The notes below the pieces were generated by a model. It searched no databases. It worked only from the letters and a program-made list of their open reading frames with translations, and was not told where the DNA came from. A stretch of 64,000 bases of DNA from Perkinsus marinus ATCC 50983. Taxonomy: Eukaryota; Perkinsozoa; Perkinsida; Perkinsidae. The translations under genes and the position numbers were made by a program. Positions 12,401 through 23,790 of this stretch are shown here, one piece after another. The DNA lies in contig NW_003205565.1 of the NCBI RefSeq assembly GCF_000006405.1, forward strand, positions 405,278 to 469,277, read 5' to 3'. The number at the start of each line of letters is the position of its first letter. Positions within the stretch are counted from its first letter, which is position 1.

Positions 12401-13959
12401 CGCTAGCTGATACAAGTTTCACGCGTGTGCACGGGAAAGCACGCTCAGACGGTAGCACGTACCTTCCCTACGAAGGCTTCCAACTTGGCCCTTGCTGTTT
12501 CGTCGGGCGTCATCTTGATTCGGCTTTCGCTGCGAGTGCCGGAGGGTGCGGGTAGTGAACTGATTGGCTGCAAGGAGTTGTCGACGCTGTAAGGACCATG
12601 CAACTGCTCCGTGAACGATTGAGCTGAGAAAAACGGCCGTCCGGAAGCGACACATGGCAGACACATGTCTCCTACCACTCACTTCGCTGGGTGGAACCCG
12701 CCCTGACATCGGAACAGAGGGATTGCAAAGGCCCGGGCGAGCAGTGATGGGCACTTCCAGAAATTCACACACCTGTCATGATGGAACTCTTGGGGGCAGC
12801 TGATTGTTTAGAGTCTCACCACATTCTGCATGCTAGGCGTCATGGCCACCAGAGAGGGCAAGAGGCTGTCCAAGTAGATCTGAAGGCCCTCCCGGCGCTT
12901 GGCGACGAACTCAGCGTCGAGGCGAGGAACTGGACGAGACTACAACAGAACCGCTGAGATCGGCCACTCACCGAGCAACGTCTTCGGTGGTAGTTCTGGT
13001 AGATGCACCACATCCCGTACGGCCTCTGAGGCCGAGACGAGTAATCTGAGAATTCCAAACTCGCATAAGTTGAAACCAGAAAATTCCGCAACAAGAGTTC
13101 AACTGGAGACGCAGATGGCAGCTCCGTGAGATGGGTAGAGCGAAGTCACAAACACCATAGTCAAGGGGCTACGGAATCGACTTGCAAAAAGTCGGGAAAC
13201 CGGCACAACAATGAGCACGAACGAGGAACCGCCAGTGCACTAGTGTGGGACCTGTAGAGTTTATGATCGGTCTCGTTGAAAGCGCTATAGCGACGATACA
13301 CCGTCCACGTGTCACCAGCACCGGATCGACCACCAAAAATATGCAGCTTCACCGTGTACCTATGCGCGCCCAAGTTCAGTAATTGAGCGCATTGTGAAAT
13401 ACCACGCGTCCCTCACATCGTGTATTGTCTCCCAAAGGTTGGTGTGACACTGTCTGCTGACACTATAGTTGCGCGAAGTTGAAGAACCATCGTGTTAAGC
13501 GTTCATATCAATTTACGATTGAAGCAGACAAAGAGCAGCAGCAGGAGCAGCTGGTCGGAAATACAATAGAGCAAAACGGTTTTCCCAAAAAACCTACACT
13601 CTCAATGTGCGCATAGAACAACTGCTCGAACGCAAGACCGGTCAAGTCAAAGAAAATACGCGGATATGGCCCTCCAGGGCGCAGCTTGCCTCAGCGGCGA
13701 GTTGAACTTCGATGTACCTGAGCCTCGGCGATCACCAAGAGCTCATGCCTTGAGCAGCATAACGGACCGAATTCCTGCTGGAACTCCTCCTTCGTCTGTC
13801 ACTCTTTCTACGGTCACCGCTGCGGGACCTGTGATCTCGTCTGCTCGTACTGGGAGGTGATTGTCTGCGATCTAACAACAAGTAGCAGGAGTCACAGCGG
13901 AGCGGTGAGCGCTACCCACAACCAGCAGAGTCCGTCAAAAACGCCGGGTGGAAGAGCAT
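9496..13959 (-). CDS. PX-domain protein, many exons
   Basis: Probably a phosphoinositide-binding peripheral membrane protein of the endosomal system, judged from its PX domain. An exon near 13370-13260 gives RYTVKLHIFGGRSG and WTVYRRYSAFNE, the classic PX strand and RRY motif. After introns, exons near 13010-12840 give VHLPELPPKTLL and FVAKRREGLQIYLDSLLPSL, the Pro-rich loop and the basic helix that completes PX. Downstream exons are long and well formed but unrecognised, for example CWFMQNKPQFRELSIQLLF near 12200 and FLRKLLSFEYNADAGIYTHV near 11960. The last exons end YIFFWPTLENFIYILQHV and a TAG at 9496-9498. The first exon and start (possible ATG at 13959) are uncertain. It could be two genes; the split would most likely fall near 11.5 kb. 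Confidence 0.6.
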
Positions 13960-14345
13960 TTAAGCGGTCGAACTAGGAAGCAGTTCATTGCAACAGCATG
14001 CGAGAGAGGCCGAGACCAAATGTCGACGACCGAATACGCGCAGTTAGCACCAGATGCGACATCGCGTCATGTTAACTATATAATATACACCCCCTCACAT
14101 AATCTTAGCAAAAGTTGTGCGCGACCCAAAAAGTAAGTTTTACTCGTCCTCGTATTTAACACTCATATTTCGGTACTGGACCCCTAGGCATGCTAGTTAT
14201 ACGATGCATGTACGTAATTTCTGAGACACTATTCGTCGGGCAACATAGCACAGTAAATCACATCACGAATAATGCATTACTTCACGATGAGAGGGGACCA
14301 TGACCGCTCCAAGAACAATGCGTCCACCTTTTCGTACTCGCTCAC
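13960..14345. other. Intergenic region
   Basis: About 390 bases between two minus-strand genes, AT-richer than its flanks. It should contain the promoter of the PX gene and the 3' end of the SR gene. No gene or repeat is seen. Confidence 0.4.
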
Positions 14346-16722
14346 TCAACGGACCGTCCTCCAACCCCTACCTTTATCTCTCCTATGACTCCTAGACCTG
14401 GAACGATCACGCTGTCTAGGGCGTGCGCTAGGGGAGCTACTGCCGTGCCCCTGCTGTTGCTCCATCTTCAGGCCTCTATGCTGATGCCTCATCCCTGAAC
14501 TTTCTCTCTCCCTCCTATTTTCGCGCTCCTCCTCCTCCCTAGAGCCACGGCGAGCATCTGAGGGTGCATTGTGGCACATCCCCGTGTCGAGCCGAGACCT
14601 GGAGGTCACCTTCTCTGTTTCTCTTTGGACTCATTGATTCTTGTCTGCGGACGGACTCCGGTTCTTTGCGCCGATTTCCTCCCTCCGGTTCGTCCCTCTC
14701 GAACTCCCGTCGAGCTGGCGACGGCTTTCCTGAAGACTTTCCTCTACTACACGGCATTCAACGCTGACATTGGTACGCTGAATTTCATCATCTCCCACAT
14801 TTCCACCAACCACTCCTCTTTCAAGTTCTCCACGATTCGATGGTCGCATTCCATCTTGAGTAATTCTTCGACCTATCAAACCAACGTCGAATCGGCGAGA
14901 GGTAACATAAAGTGAAGCACGCACCACTCGGCCGCTCTATGACGTCATCCCCCGCCTGAGCGGGGCCCCTGCGAACCCACCGACCGGACTGATCTCGTGA
15001 CCAGCCTGTGGACCTTTCCCCTAAAGACAGCGACTCGTCGATTTGGCGCGAACATGCTACAGCTGTGAGCTCGAAGGAGGAGTCTCACCGGTACAGTATT
15101 CCCCTTCAAGCACGACCACCGTAGCGATATCCGATAAAAGGACAAGAAACGGTCAACATATAATGCGATCACGAGAAATATTGTGCTAGACGGACAGAAA
15201 AATCAGCGCGCGCTGTGAATACTTCGATACTGATGAAATCCCGTACGGCTTGACGCACATACCAGCTCCCTTATAACCCTCACGGGGCCTCTTGGCGAAA
15301 GGATCCTCCCCCGCATCGATCATCTTCTGAATCTCCGCCTCGCGCTCCTCCCTCTTCTGCTTCATTGCATCACGACGTCTGTTTGGAGCACTCAAACGAG
15401 ATAGCAACACATTTGGCAGTACTTATCAATTCTCTCCCTGACGTTGTCCAGCACTGCCTGGACCACATTATCGTCCAGTTTTTCAGCGTAAAGGTCAAAT
15501 TTAATCGGCTTACTACGAGCTGTGGAGGCAGGCGAGTTTTCCTGTGGGGTCTGAGGTGGAAAGAGTCATTCAGCTCACTTTCCTCCGCTGAGCTCAGGAT
15601 TTTCCTCGCTACATTTTGATACTTTACTCACGGACTCAGGAAGAAGTATAAAAAAACAAGATGCACGTGCAAGAATTTCCTCACAATTTTCATTGTGTCA
15701 CCAACACATGTAGTTGACCATGTGCATATTTTCCCACACTGTACGTTGTGTCCAACGTGAACGCCATATTCAACGCATGCTTAGAATTTCCGGGAGAGCC
15801 ACTACACTCGACCTCGCAACAGGGCCCCAAGGAATATGCCAGTGCGATGCTTCCCTCGAGCTTCAGCACCTCTTTCTTTTCAGGCTCTTTCTCTTCTTCT
15901 TCCTCTTGGATCTGCTCCTCTGCTTTGATTTCCTCCTCGAATTTGTCATGCTTCCAAACAAATCCTCGCGACCCGCTAGACCAGCCTTTACCGCTGAACC
16001 CCTTTCCTTTACCTTTACCGAATGGACCGTCACCGTACCTATCACTGCGGAATTTTCAGATCTATTGCACTGAGCCCAGGCGCGGTCAGGCTCCCATTCC
16101 AATAAATTTCCACAATAAAGTTGACCAGTGGTTCCGACCTGCCCTTTCCCCAGGATCCCTTGCCGCTGCCCTTGCCAAACGGAGTGAAGGGTCCTCGACG
16201 CTCCAGTGGAGGAGGAGGAGGAGGAGGCGGCTGCCTTGGACTCTCCCTGAAGGTCCAGAGAGCAACGATGGTAACAGAAAAACCATCCTTATACGACTAC
16301 CTTTTCTCATCTCTGCGACGATCGAAGTCTTCCCTGCTGTCGCGATGGCGATCTCGTTCTCGCTTTTCTTCGGGGACCTTGTCCTCTACTTCTACCCTCT
16401 TCCGTTCTGATTTATGCTCTCCGCTCCGTTCTTCCCTAGGACTGATCTCCCTGTCATTTCGATGGCGTTGAGGTTCATCACGACGACGGCTGGAATGGCG
16501 TCGATCGCGACTAGCCGATCGACTACGACGCCTCTCTCTACGAGTCCTGTCTTCGGAACGGTCACGGTGTTTCCTGGGCGACGAGTCTTCGCCTAAAACT
16601 GCTGTGAGAATAAGGCGAATTTTGGCTCCCTTACCTCGGCGATCAGAGCGAGAGATCCTCTCGCGGTCGTCTCTGCTAGAGCGCCTTCTCCTGCGATCGT
16701 CAGGGGACTCACTACGAGCCAT
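14346..16722 (-). CDS. SR-related splicing protein with N- and C-terminal RS regions
   Basis: Likely a nuclear spliceosome-associated protein. The start MARSESPDDRRRRRSSRDD at 16722 opens an Arg/Ser/Asp/Glu-rich region reaching about 16300. It is followed by a Pro run, then Gly/Lys repeats (FGKGSGKGSWGKG, FGKGKGKGFSGKGW) around 16200-15960. A Glu/Lys-rich stretch comes next. Near 15480-15410 is FDLYAEKLDDNVVQAVLDNV, and near 15370-15270 is EREAEIQKMIDAGEDPFAKR. The C-terminus returns to RS composition (RPRQRDRSRSRSHRRDKGRG) and stops at 14346. I recognise the class but not the named family. Several introns, some longer than usual (15.7-15.55 kb), make internal joins approximate. Confidence 0.65.
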
Positions 16723-17634
16723 AAAGACTAAGAGACAAACTGAGGACAGTCCATACACGAGATCGTGCTGCTTGTGGTGAACGAATGAGAAATGTGAGCA
16801 ACACCCATTAGAACCGGCACGGCTTTCTCATACTTCAAACGCAACTGTTTGGTACTCGGCGATAGAAACTAACTCATTCGAGTTTGAAAATGTGCGTATG
16901 GTGGAGGACTATAGCCTGTTTTATTAGGGAGTAGCGCGAAAGCGCCGAGAGTGAGGGGGAAGTGCACCATCAGTGTGTCACCACCAAACGACAATGATGG
17001 AAACGGAGAAGTTCAGAAGCAACAGAATGATGTAAGGCAGGAGGCCCTTCGTCGACATCTTTGCCGTATGCTATAAGAGAAGCTCCTTGCTTTCCTCGAG
17101 CTTACTATGATCATCAACTACATGACGGGTCACAGGCGGGAAACGAGGAACGTGTAGGTGATGGCACATAGTGAGCGTCGACTAGGCCGCAGCCCTCGAG
17201 TAATCTACGGGCTGCGCTACACCACCTAACTATGCCCGTAGTGAGACTATTTTGATAGTCCTGGTTCCCCCTAGGGTTATCCAAACTAAGTCGGGAAAGA
17301 AAACTGCGTTGTTCTGAACGACTCGCGAGGGAACCGGAGAGGGTCGGTCTGCTCTCCGAATTCGAGACAAGTTTCGCTTGAGGTGGTAATGAGATCGACC
17401 TGTAGAGTTGCAAGTCGGAATTCGGTTGGAAACGGTATTCAGTCCGTCCACCCATGATTTGGGTAATTCATTCTCTCAGCAAGTCTCATGAGATTCTCCT
17501 GAAAATTCACCACAAGTTAATTTCAAATGTGCCTCACTCACGGACGAGTGATGCAGTAGCAATCAAAGTAGACAGCCCACGAACGAGATGATCGAATTCT
17601 TTGCATACTTGTCTCCGTGAAAATCGAGTGGAAA
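16723..17634. other. Intergenic region with one weak ORF
   Basis: Between the SR gene start and the 17.6 kb element. A minus-strand frame at 17114-17455 (113 codons, start MGGRTEYRFQPNSDL) is Ser/Arg-rich and could be an exon, but I see no domain or splice partner. The region upstream of 16722 should carry the SR gene promoter. Confidence 0.35.
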
Positions 17635-17646
17635 GGTTTCTCCGAT
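17635..17646. repeat. 12 bp direct repeat, left flank of 2.5 kb element
   Basis: GGTTTCTCCGAT, repeated exactly and in the same orientation at 20151-20162, on the other side of the TTTGGACA-rich segment. This is the arrangement of a target-site duplication, though 12 bp is long for known DNA transposons. Confidence 0.6.
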
Positions 17647-17654
17647 TGCGTGAC

Positions 17655-17673
17655 CTTTGGACACATCAACTTT
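17655..17673 (+). repeat. 19 bp inverted repeat, left copy
   Basis: CTTTGGACACATCAACTTT; perfect reverse complement at 20122-20140. It includes the first of the TTTGGACA motifs. Confidence 0.75.
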
Positions 17674-18099
17674 GGACATAAAGTTGTCGAAAGCCCTTTG
17701 GACAGCAAGGGATGTCAAAACGAATCTCATGACTAAGTTTTGGACAGTCTGTCCAAAAACTACCTAAGGGAGTAGTTTGGACATGAAGTTGTCGAATATT
17801 TTTTTTTCATCAACAAGTTGTCCAATTACGCCTGTAGCGACCTTTGGACAGCTTTCTGATCAATTGGACATGTTTGGACAATATTTAGTAATCTGGACTA
17901 CAATGTGTCGGATGTGGCACAGATTACCTTTGGACATCTGTCTCGAATGCGCTCGCCCATAAATGTTTCAAATTTATCTGACAATGCAAATTCCTGATAG
18001 TTCCTTAATAGTATTAGCTTTCGATGAGGCTATTAATTTTCTTATTTTTGCGACACGAGAGATGAATCAGCTCAGCTGATAAGATGAGATGGCGATGTT

Positions 18100-18132
18100 A
18101 AAAAAACCAAAAAAACCAAAAAAACCAAAAAA
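18100..18132. repeat. Tandem A7CC repeat
   Basis: Three copies of AAAAAAACC followed by A6, inside the 2.5 kb element and upstream of the PHD ORF. It is a simple-sequence tract with no coding sense. Confidence 0.8.
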
Positions 18133-18277
18133 CAGCGGAGATGGACTGGTCACCCTCGCCGACTATCGAAGACCTCAAAAGCCGCTGATGTGTGCGAAGC
18201 ATTGGCTGGCCGCCTAGCCGAAATCGGCTTCGAGTGAGGGAGAGAGGGAATCTTTTAGTCGGTGTTGTTTTTGCATT

Positions 18278-18493
18278 ATGGCTGAGACTGCAGTAAGGAT
18301 AGTGTACCGGCATTTCCTACCATGTGAGAGCGTGGATGAAGTTGATTGTGCTATTTGTCTTTTACCTGGCGATGATCTAGATGCAGTCCGTGGGGCTATG
18401 ATTCAATGTGATGGGTGTCGAAAATGGTATCACTGTTTATGTAGTGGTGTTCAAAACGGCGCTGCTACTGCTACTATGACAATAAGGGCATGA
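18278..18493 (+). CDS. PHD-finger fragment inside the 2.5 kb element
   Basis: A 71-codon frame with CAICLLPGDD, MIQCDGCRKWYHCLC: the first six zinc ligands of a PHD finger (Cys-x2-Cys, Cys-x2-Cys, His-x2-Cys) plus the conserved Trp. PHD fingers bind histone H3 tails. The final Cys pair is absent in this frame. A frame beginning about 18475 (YYDNKGMILCINVADSR) stays open to a TAA near 18583 and could be joined by splicing or a lost base. It sits between the two TTTGGACA arrays, so I treat it as cargo or a relic of the element's own protein. It may be a pseudogene. Confidence 0.5.
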   Translation: MAETAVRIVYRHFLPCESVDEVDCAICLLPGDDLDAVRGAMIQCDGCRKWYHCLCSGVQNGAATATMTIRA

Positions 18494-20121
18494 TACTGTG
18501 TATCAATGTGGCTGACTCTCGGTATGAGATAGGAGATGAAGAGCTAAGTGAGAACCGTGATGATAGCGGACGATCATTCTAAGTATTTCGAAATAGAAGG
18601 ATCGAAACTTTAATAGTCATTTGTCGTATCAGCTGCTCTAACACAGCATGTCTATTATTTCGACTCGTTGCGAAGCTGTAAGTATTCGTAGCATTCCGAA
18701 GTATCTTATGTTATTTATTGTACTCGAGGTATTTGGAGGTAGAACTCCTATCCAATAACAAAGTCTGTAATGCAATCAGTTTACATCAGTATTATCAATT
18801 TTCATCAGCCGTAATCAATCCTTCTCCTGATCGTTATGAGTTGAGTTTATACATTACTCGCTAACTTATGGAGAGATTAGTGAGATTATCCGTGAGATTA
18901 TCAAACTCCCATTCCCGTTCCCAGTAGGAAAATAACCAGATATACCGTTTTAAATGCCCTTATCATGTTGTGTTTCAATATTCACGATCTAACAATGTTA
19001 TTATCGAACACAATACAAGTGCAACGTGGAATGATTCTACTAGAATCAGGTGCGGACCAATAGTCGACTGCCATTTCGCACCAGAAGTGTATATCACACT
19101 AAACTCAACACAGAAATCTATGCAAACCTCAACGCTCAAAATATCGCGGGAGACAGACGGTGTAAAAAATCGGTGTGTACACGCTTCATCAACTATGCTC
19201 AGCTATGGATCATAGCCAATGACTGACTTAAAGAGCTTGTGTTGTATACTTACATCACGTGTATGAACTCGCATGTTAATCCCGAGAATCCCGAGTCTAC
19301 CGATATCCGAGTCGGATAATCCGAGTGAGTTCAGTACATGATGTAATTGTTCTAGGGCGGAAGAGGTCTCGAGACTTGCGAATCAGGAGGAGTCCCACGA
19401 AGAAACTATCCCTAACCGCCAGACTTCTCCAAACAATCATTCCACTGAATCTAGTTAGAAATATTGAATGAATTACAGCCGTTAAACATTCGCACGATAA
19501 ATCCGTCCTCAGTTGCCTCGAAGGTTATGACTCCTAAATGTTCAATGAGATCTAGTAAATCTGATTTACATCCGTGTGTGATGAGTAAACATGTTCGCCC
19601 AAACGTGCGTGCCTTTATATGTAGTGTTGTATCAAACAATTTGCTTACAATTGCAAGGTACGGGACCGAAAGACATATGCGACATATGCGTTTGAAGATA
19701 AACTGTTGAAGCTTTGCAATCAATGTGATCCAAACGTAATTGTGTGCCATCGGTCATCTATGCTAATATCGCTAAGTGTGAAAGCTTCGAGATTGCAAGA
19801 TAGCGTTATCAACTCACCATGAACTGTCCAAAAGTGCCAACGACAAGCTTTGGACAAGTTTTCGAGGGAAATGCAGACAAATCCACCTTTGGACACCACT
19901 TGGACAAGATGTTGTCCAAATGAGGCGAGATGTCCTTCTGGACATGTCGACACGTATTTGTTGTCCAAAAAACCTGTCCAAAGATCACCCATGGTGTTGC
20001 TTTCGACATTTCCTGTCCAATTTGTACATTTTCGGGCGAGCGCCACTACGTTTCAAGTTGTCGAAACATAGCCCATGGGTTGAGTAATGGACACCTTGAT
20101 AAGCATTTAACTTTGGACAAG

Positions 20122-20140
20122 AAAGTTGATGTGTCCAAAG
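20122..20140 (-). repeat. 19 bp inverted repeat, right copy
   Basis: AAAGTTGATGTGTCCAAAG, the exact reverse complement of 17655-17673. Confidence 0.75.
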
Positions 20141-20150
20141 AAGCGCTTAC

Positions 20151-20162
20151 GGTTTCTCCGAT
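20151..20162. repeat. 12 bp direct repeat, right flank of 2.5 kb element
   Basis: GGTTTCTCCGAT, identical to 17635-17646. Confidence 0.6.
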
Positions 20163-20261
20163 GACCACCAGATGACAATCTTGAACTCTTGCATTTCCTC
20201 AAATAGCCGTTTTCACTATTCAGCTTATCTTTAGCCGTAGCTCGCCAGTCTTCCAGCCTCG

Positions 20262-20571
20262 ATGTCTCGTGACGTCTCGTATGAGATTTCTTACTTCATC
20301 ATTCAGGTCAACGAGTGGACTGTTCCTCTCGGGCTAGGCGGTCTGTTTTCAGGGGAGGTACCCTTCCCTGATGCCAACACGGAGGGTAGGTAAGAACATG
20401 TGCTTTGCTAGACGATTTAGTATTTACCAAGTCTAATTGTGATGCTCGAGGGACAGGAGTTCTGTCGTTGATGAGCAGGCGCAGGATGTGAGGTGTGCCA
20501 AACTCGTTGTTGGAGTTTTTCTTATAGACTATTGTATCTCGATAGTGATGCTAGCAACCGGTCTCATCTAA
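20262..20571 (+). CDS. Small single-pass membrane protein
   Basis: Not a recognised family. Exon 1 (20262-20389) reads MSRDVSYEISYFIIQVNEW and ends in AG. A 67-base GT-AG intron (20390-20456) is removed. Exon 2 continues in frame as SSVVDEQAQDVRCAK and a hydrophobic C-terminal segment LVVGVFLIDYCISIVMLATG, ending in TAA at 20569-20571. The predicted 81-residue protein would be tail-anchored or single-pass. The splice keeps the frame exactly, which supports a real gene. It starts 100 bases after the right flank of the 2.5 kb element and 235 bases before the V-ATPase gene on the same strand. Confidence 0.5.
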
Positions 20572-20805
20572 AGTGGTAAGTTTCCTTCGTGTGAGTCGGG
20601 GGGGAGTTTCCCTCAAGCTCAGAGTGATGCTCAGCAAGGGGAAACTTCCGTTTTACCCTTATAAGCATGGTTGTGTATCTTTTCCTCGTGTAAAAACGTT
20701 GGAGTTTTGTGTTCGGTTGGCAACAGCTTAGTGAGGTTGTGCATATTTTTTACTCGATAGTCTTCTTGCCAGTTCAAGTTTTTCTTCAACGACTTACTAG
20801 TGGAT

Positions 20806-21434
20806 ATGTTCGCCGCCTCAACCGCTCTTGCCGCCTGCGAGCCCAGCTCTGCTTTCTTCGGTTTCATGGGTATCACTGCTGCCATCAGTTTCGCCAACCT
20901 CGGTGCCGCCTACGGTGAGTCTGCTGCCTCCTCTGAAGCGGTTGAACTCCCCCTTGATTAGGTACCGCTAAGTCTGGTGTCGGTATCTGCTCCATGGGTG
21001 TTATGAGGCCCGATCTCGTGATGCGATCTATCATTCCTGTCGTTATGGCTGGTGTCTTGGGTATTTACGGTCTCATCACTTCCGTTATTATTAACGGTAA
21101 GATGGATACCCCCGCTACCTACTCCCAGTACTCTGGCTATGCCCATCTCGGTAAGTCCTCAGTCGGAGTAGAGTGAACTTGATTTTGTTCTCTTTCGTTA
21201 GGTGCCGGTTTGACTGTTGGTCTCTCATCTCTGGCCGCCGGTTTGGCCATCGGAATCGTCGGTGATTCTGGTGTTCGCGCCAACGCCCAGCAACCCAAGC
21301 TTTTCGTCGGTATGATCCTCATCTTGATCTTCGCCGAAGCTCTGGGTCTATACGGTCTCATTGTCGGTCTTGTTGTTGCCTCTACTGCCACTGAGAAGGG
21401 TGCCGGTCTTTGCAGCTCCTTTGCTCCTCAGTAA
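20806..21434 (+). CDS. V-ATPase 16 kDa proteolipid subunit c
   Basis: Forms the rotating proton-carrying ring of the V0 sector in vacuolar or endosomal membranes. Three exons, 20806-20914, 20962-21150 and 21202-21434, join cleanly ([18 protein letters not shown]). The protein has about 176 residues and four membrane segments. The essential proton-binding Glu sits in [18 protein letters not shown] in the last one. The start [20 protein letters not shown] and TAA end match the usual length of the family. Both introns are about 50 bases, with GTRAG donors and acceptors followed by GT. Confidence 0.97.
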
Positions 21435-22986
21435 GTCGTCTTCCATTCAACTCGTCAGTCGCCGCCCTAAGGGAGGTTGATGTCGTTGTTGAAGGTGGGA
21501 GTCGGAAAGCTTCTGTTAAGATGATAATAAGAGTTATATAGGCTCATCGTATTTCCTTTAATGCGATTAGCTAACTACTACCATTATTGTGCTGATGATA
21601 TTCCGCTACCATTACTGGACTCATCTGTCTAGTCGTCCGCTCCAATATTTGGTCGTACGCTGGTTGGTGTGGTTCAATTGTGGTGGTAAATGCTTCATCG
21701 GAGTGAACTGCTAGGCAGTTTGTGTTAATGGGAAGGGTCATTTTGTTGTCAATGTTAATGGTGTTGAGGAATTATCGTTCTTCCCCTTTTTCCACCTGTA
21801 TGCCTCACGGGCGAGTGAACGCCCGAAGCAGTTCTCTTGGCACAGTTCGGTGAGTGGGCGGGTCGGTACCGTCGTTGATAGAAATTCGTTCCACCTTTTG
21901 CGCTAGTAGGAAGTTTTCTCCTTGAGATTTTGGAGGTTTCTCAGTGCCATGTATATTCCGCACATGGTTGTATCGCTACGCTTTATCCGAGCAGCAAAGT
22001 CGAATATCTTGTTCGCTTCTTTTCACGCGGTGTTATATCTTCATGAGACTTCGGTGGTATCGCATTTCGCATCGGTCGTGATATTCTCTGTTCCGGTCAA
22101 GTATCGCATTGGTTGAGACGTTCAAGGATGACTCAAGGGCTGCAGTGGGTGGGAGAATCACTAGTGTGTGTAGTGGAGCGTCAGTGGCCGAGACATCGGA
22201 GTGGTGTTGCTGTCGTTGTTGTAAATGGGTTGTTGCTAATGACATGAATTGTAGATTTACTGTTGTTGTGATTGGAGAACTCCATTTCGTTCGCTCCTGT
22301 TGTTGCTGCGTTTTCAATGAGTCTGTTCCTTATCAGCTTGGGTGTATAGTTGTTGGGAAAAGTTACATTTACGAAAATTGCTCTTGGATCCAGATTCTGA
22401 TTATCGATTTGTGAGAGCGTATTGCTATGGAAGCTATCTGGATCTCATGATGTCATGCCTTCTAGGTCAATATGGTCCTATATTAGGATGATATGGAGCT
22501 ATCTGGCGTCGTACATCATAAGAGTTCGCAGTGGACATTATTGCCGCTCGTTTGCCTGTGAGGTCTTCACTGCGGCAGCTTCAAGCCTTGACGTTGTCGA
22601 GGAGACACTTGGAGCTGCGGGTAAACCGTGGTTAGTTTGTCCATGTCCTATTGTTGGATCGAACTGGTAATTATGGCTCACCGTATGGCCGTGTTGCCAG
22701 GGGTATCTATTTTTGAGTTCAATCGGATGAGAGAGGTGGCTGGCCTGGCCGTTTGCTTGGCTCAGTACGATTCTCAGCGATTTCTCTTGCAACTACTATC
22801 ATAGTTGGCATTCCTGTTTCACTTGCGCCATGGTCGGCGACCTTGTAACGTTGTAGTACTAGAGACCTACTCATTCGAACAAAGGCTGACAGTGTTACTG
22901 TCGGTCTTGCCTGTCACTCGCAGACTGCACCACTACCGTGTCGATGTGATTTCTGTGGATCTCAGTTGATTTTTTGAGGCCAAGCT
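21435..22986. other. Intergenic region, 1.55 kb
   Basis: Follows the V-ATPase stop codon. It is rich in GT/TTG words and has only short frames (60-100 codons) without domains or believable splice chains. I see no gene or repeat family. It should hold the V-ATPase 3' UTR and the promoter of the following gene. Confidence 0.4.
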
Positions 22987-23568
22987 ATGCCAGGTTCGGC
23001 TGCCAATCGAACTCCCGTCTACACCGTTGTTGATGCGGGGTAGTATGGGAAGGTACTGCGGGAGTAGATTGGCCTGTCTTTTTCAGTAAACAGCCTGATC
23101 CCTCGAAACCCTCGCATGGGCGCTCCGATGATCATCATCGGTAGTGCCCCATTCTCGTCTTTGTGCCGTGATTGAGTCGCTTGTCAGCGCTCAAGCCAGG
23201 GAGAACTCGCCTGGGGAATATACATACGCGGCCCAACCGGGGGCTGCCTATGCTCTCCAGCACCAAGCTGAACATGCTGCCGCCTATGAGCAGCCTCACT
23301 ATGCTTCCCCATATGGGTGAGCAAATGGACTAAATCGCGAATCGCCAAACTTGTCTCGAAAAGGTATCCCACTTACGCGACTGTCGGCACTGCGGGTACC
23401 CCATACGGCACGTACTATGATGGAGGAGTGGGGAATCTTTATGGTGGGCAAAGGTTCAGTTTAGCCTTGCATTGAATAGTCATGTGAACGACTAACCAGA
23501 TTCATTGCCACACGCATTTTCCTCATGGTTTTCTGTCTAGGCATTTCGGGTATCGAGAGCGAGGCTGA
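22987..23568 (+). CDS. Tyr/Gly/Ala-rich low-complexity protein
   Basis: No family recognised. Splicing short introns from ATG 22987 gives MPGSAANRTPVYTVVDAGKQ, then a His/Ala/Tyr-rich exon (YTYAAQPGAAYALQHQAEH, YEQPHYASPYG), then PTYATVGTAGTPYGTYYDGG and an end RHFGYRERG with TGA at 23566-23568. About 125 residues. Such Tyr/Pro/Gly repeats are common in adhesive, cell-wall or phase-separating proteins, but no function can be claimed. All joins keep the frame, which is the main support. An alternative last frame ending in Cys-Cys requires a splice phase that does not fit. Confidence 0.4.
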
Positions 23569-23790
23569 AAAGGAGGCTCAGAAGCGCAACGGGGCGAGGA
23601 GATGCAAGAGAGGCGGGATGTGCTGTTGATCCTGTGTCGCGTATTGGTACCACCGGATTTTTGCTTTCGCAGTACTTCGTAATTCCGGATAACAATGGTG
23701 TTCACATACCGTGGTTGTTGTCACTCACTGAGGAAGAGTTGTTGTGTTTTTCGCGGAGTTGTGGCTTATGTCGTGGGCAGCGCTTTCACT

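Larger units (their letters stand above)
17647..20150. mobile_element. Putative DNA transposon with TTTGGACA subterminal repeats
   Basis: A 2504 bp segment, AT-richer than its neighbours, enclosed by the 12 bp direct repeats. CTTTGGACACATCAACTTT at 17655-17673 recurs as its exact reverse complement at 20122-20140, 8 and 10 bases inside the two ends. About ten TTTGGACA or TGTCCAAA motifs, mixed orientation, lie in 17655-17945 and again in 19815-20140; almost none lie between. Motif arrays next to the termini are known as transposase-binding regions in CACTA (Spm-like) and other cut-and-paste families. No complete transposase frame is visible, so the copy is probably non-autonomous or decayed. 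The PHD ORF at 18278 is its only convincing coding stretch. The family is not recognised. Confidence 0.6.

Noticed and set aside
18100-18132. Telomere-like A7CC repeat
   Set aside because: Only three units, internal to the element, and not a known telomere word.
23541-23630. C-terminal Cys-Cys prenylation motif for the Tyr/Gly-rich protein
   Set aside because: It needs a reading frame that does not follow from the splice phase of the preceding exon; the in-phase frame stops at 23568.
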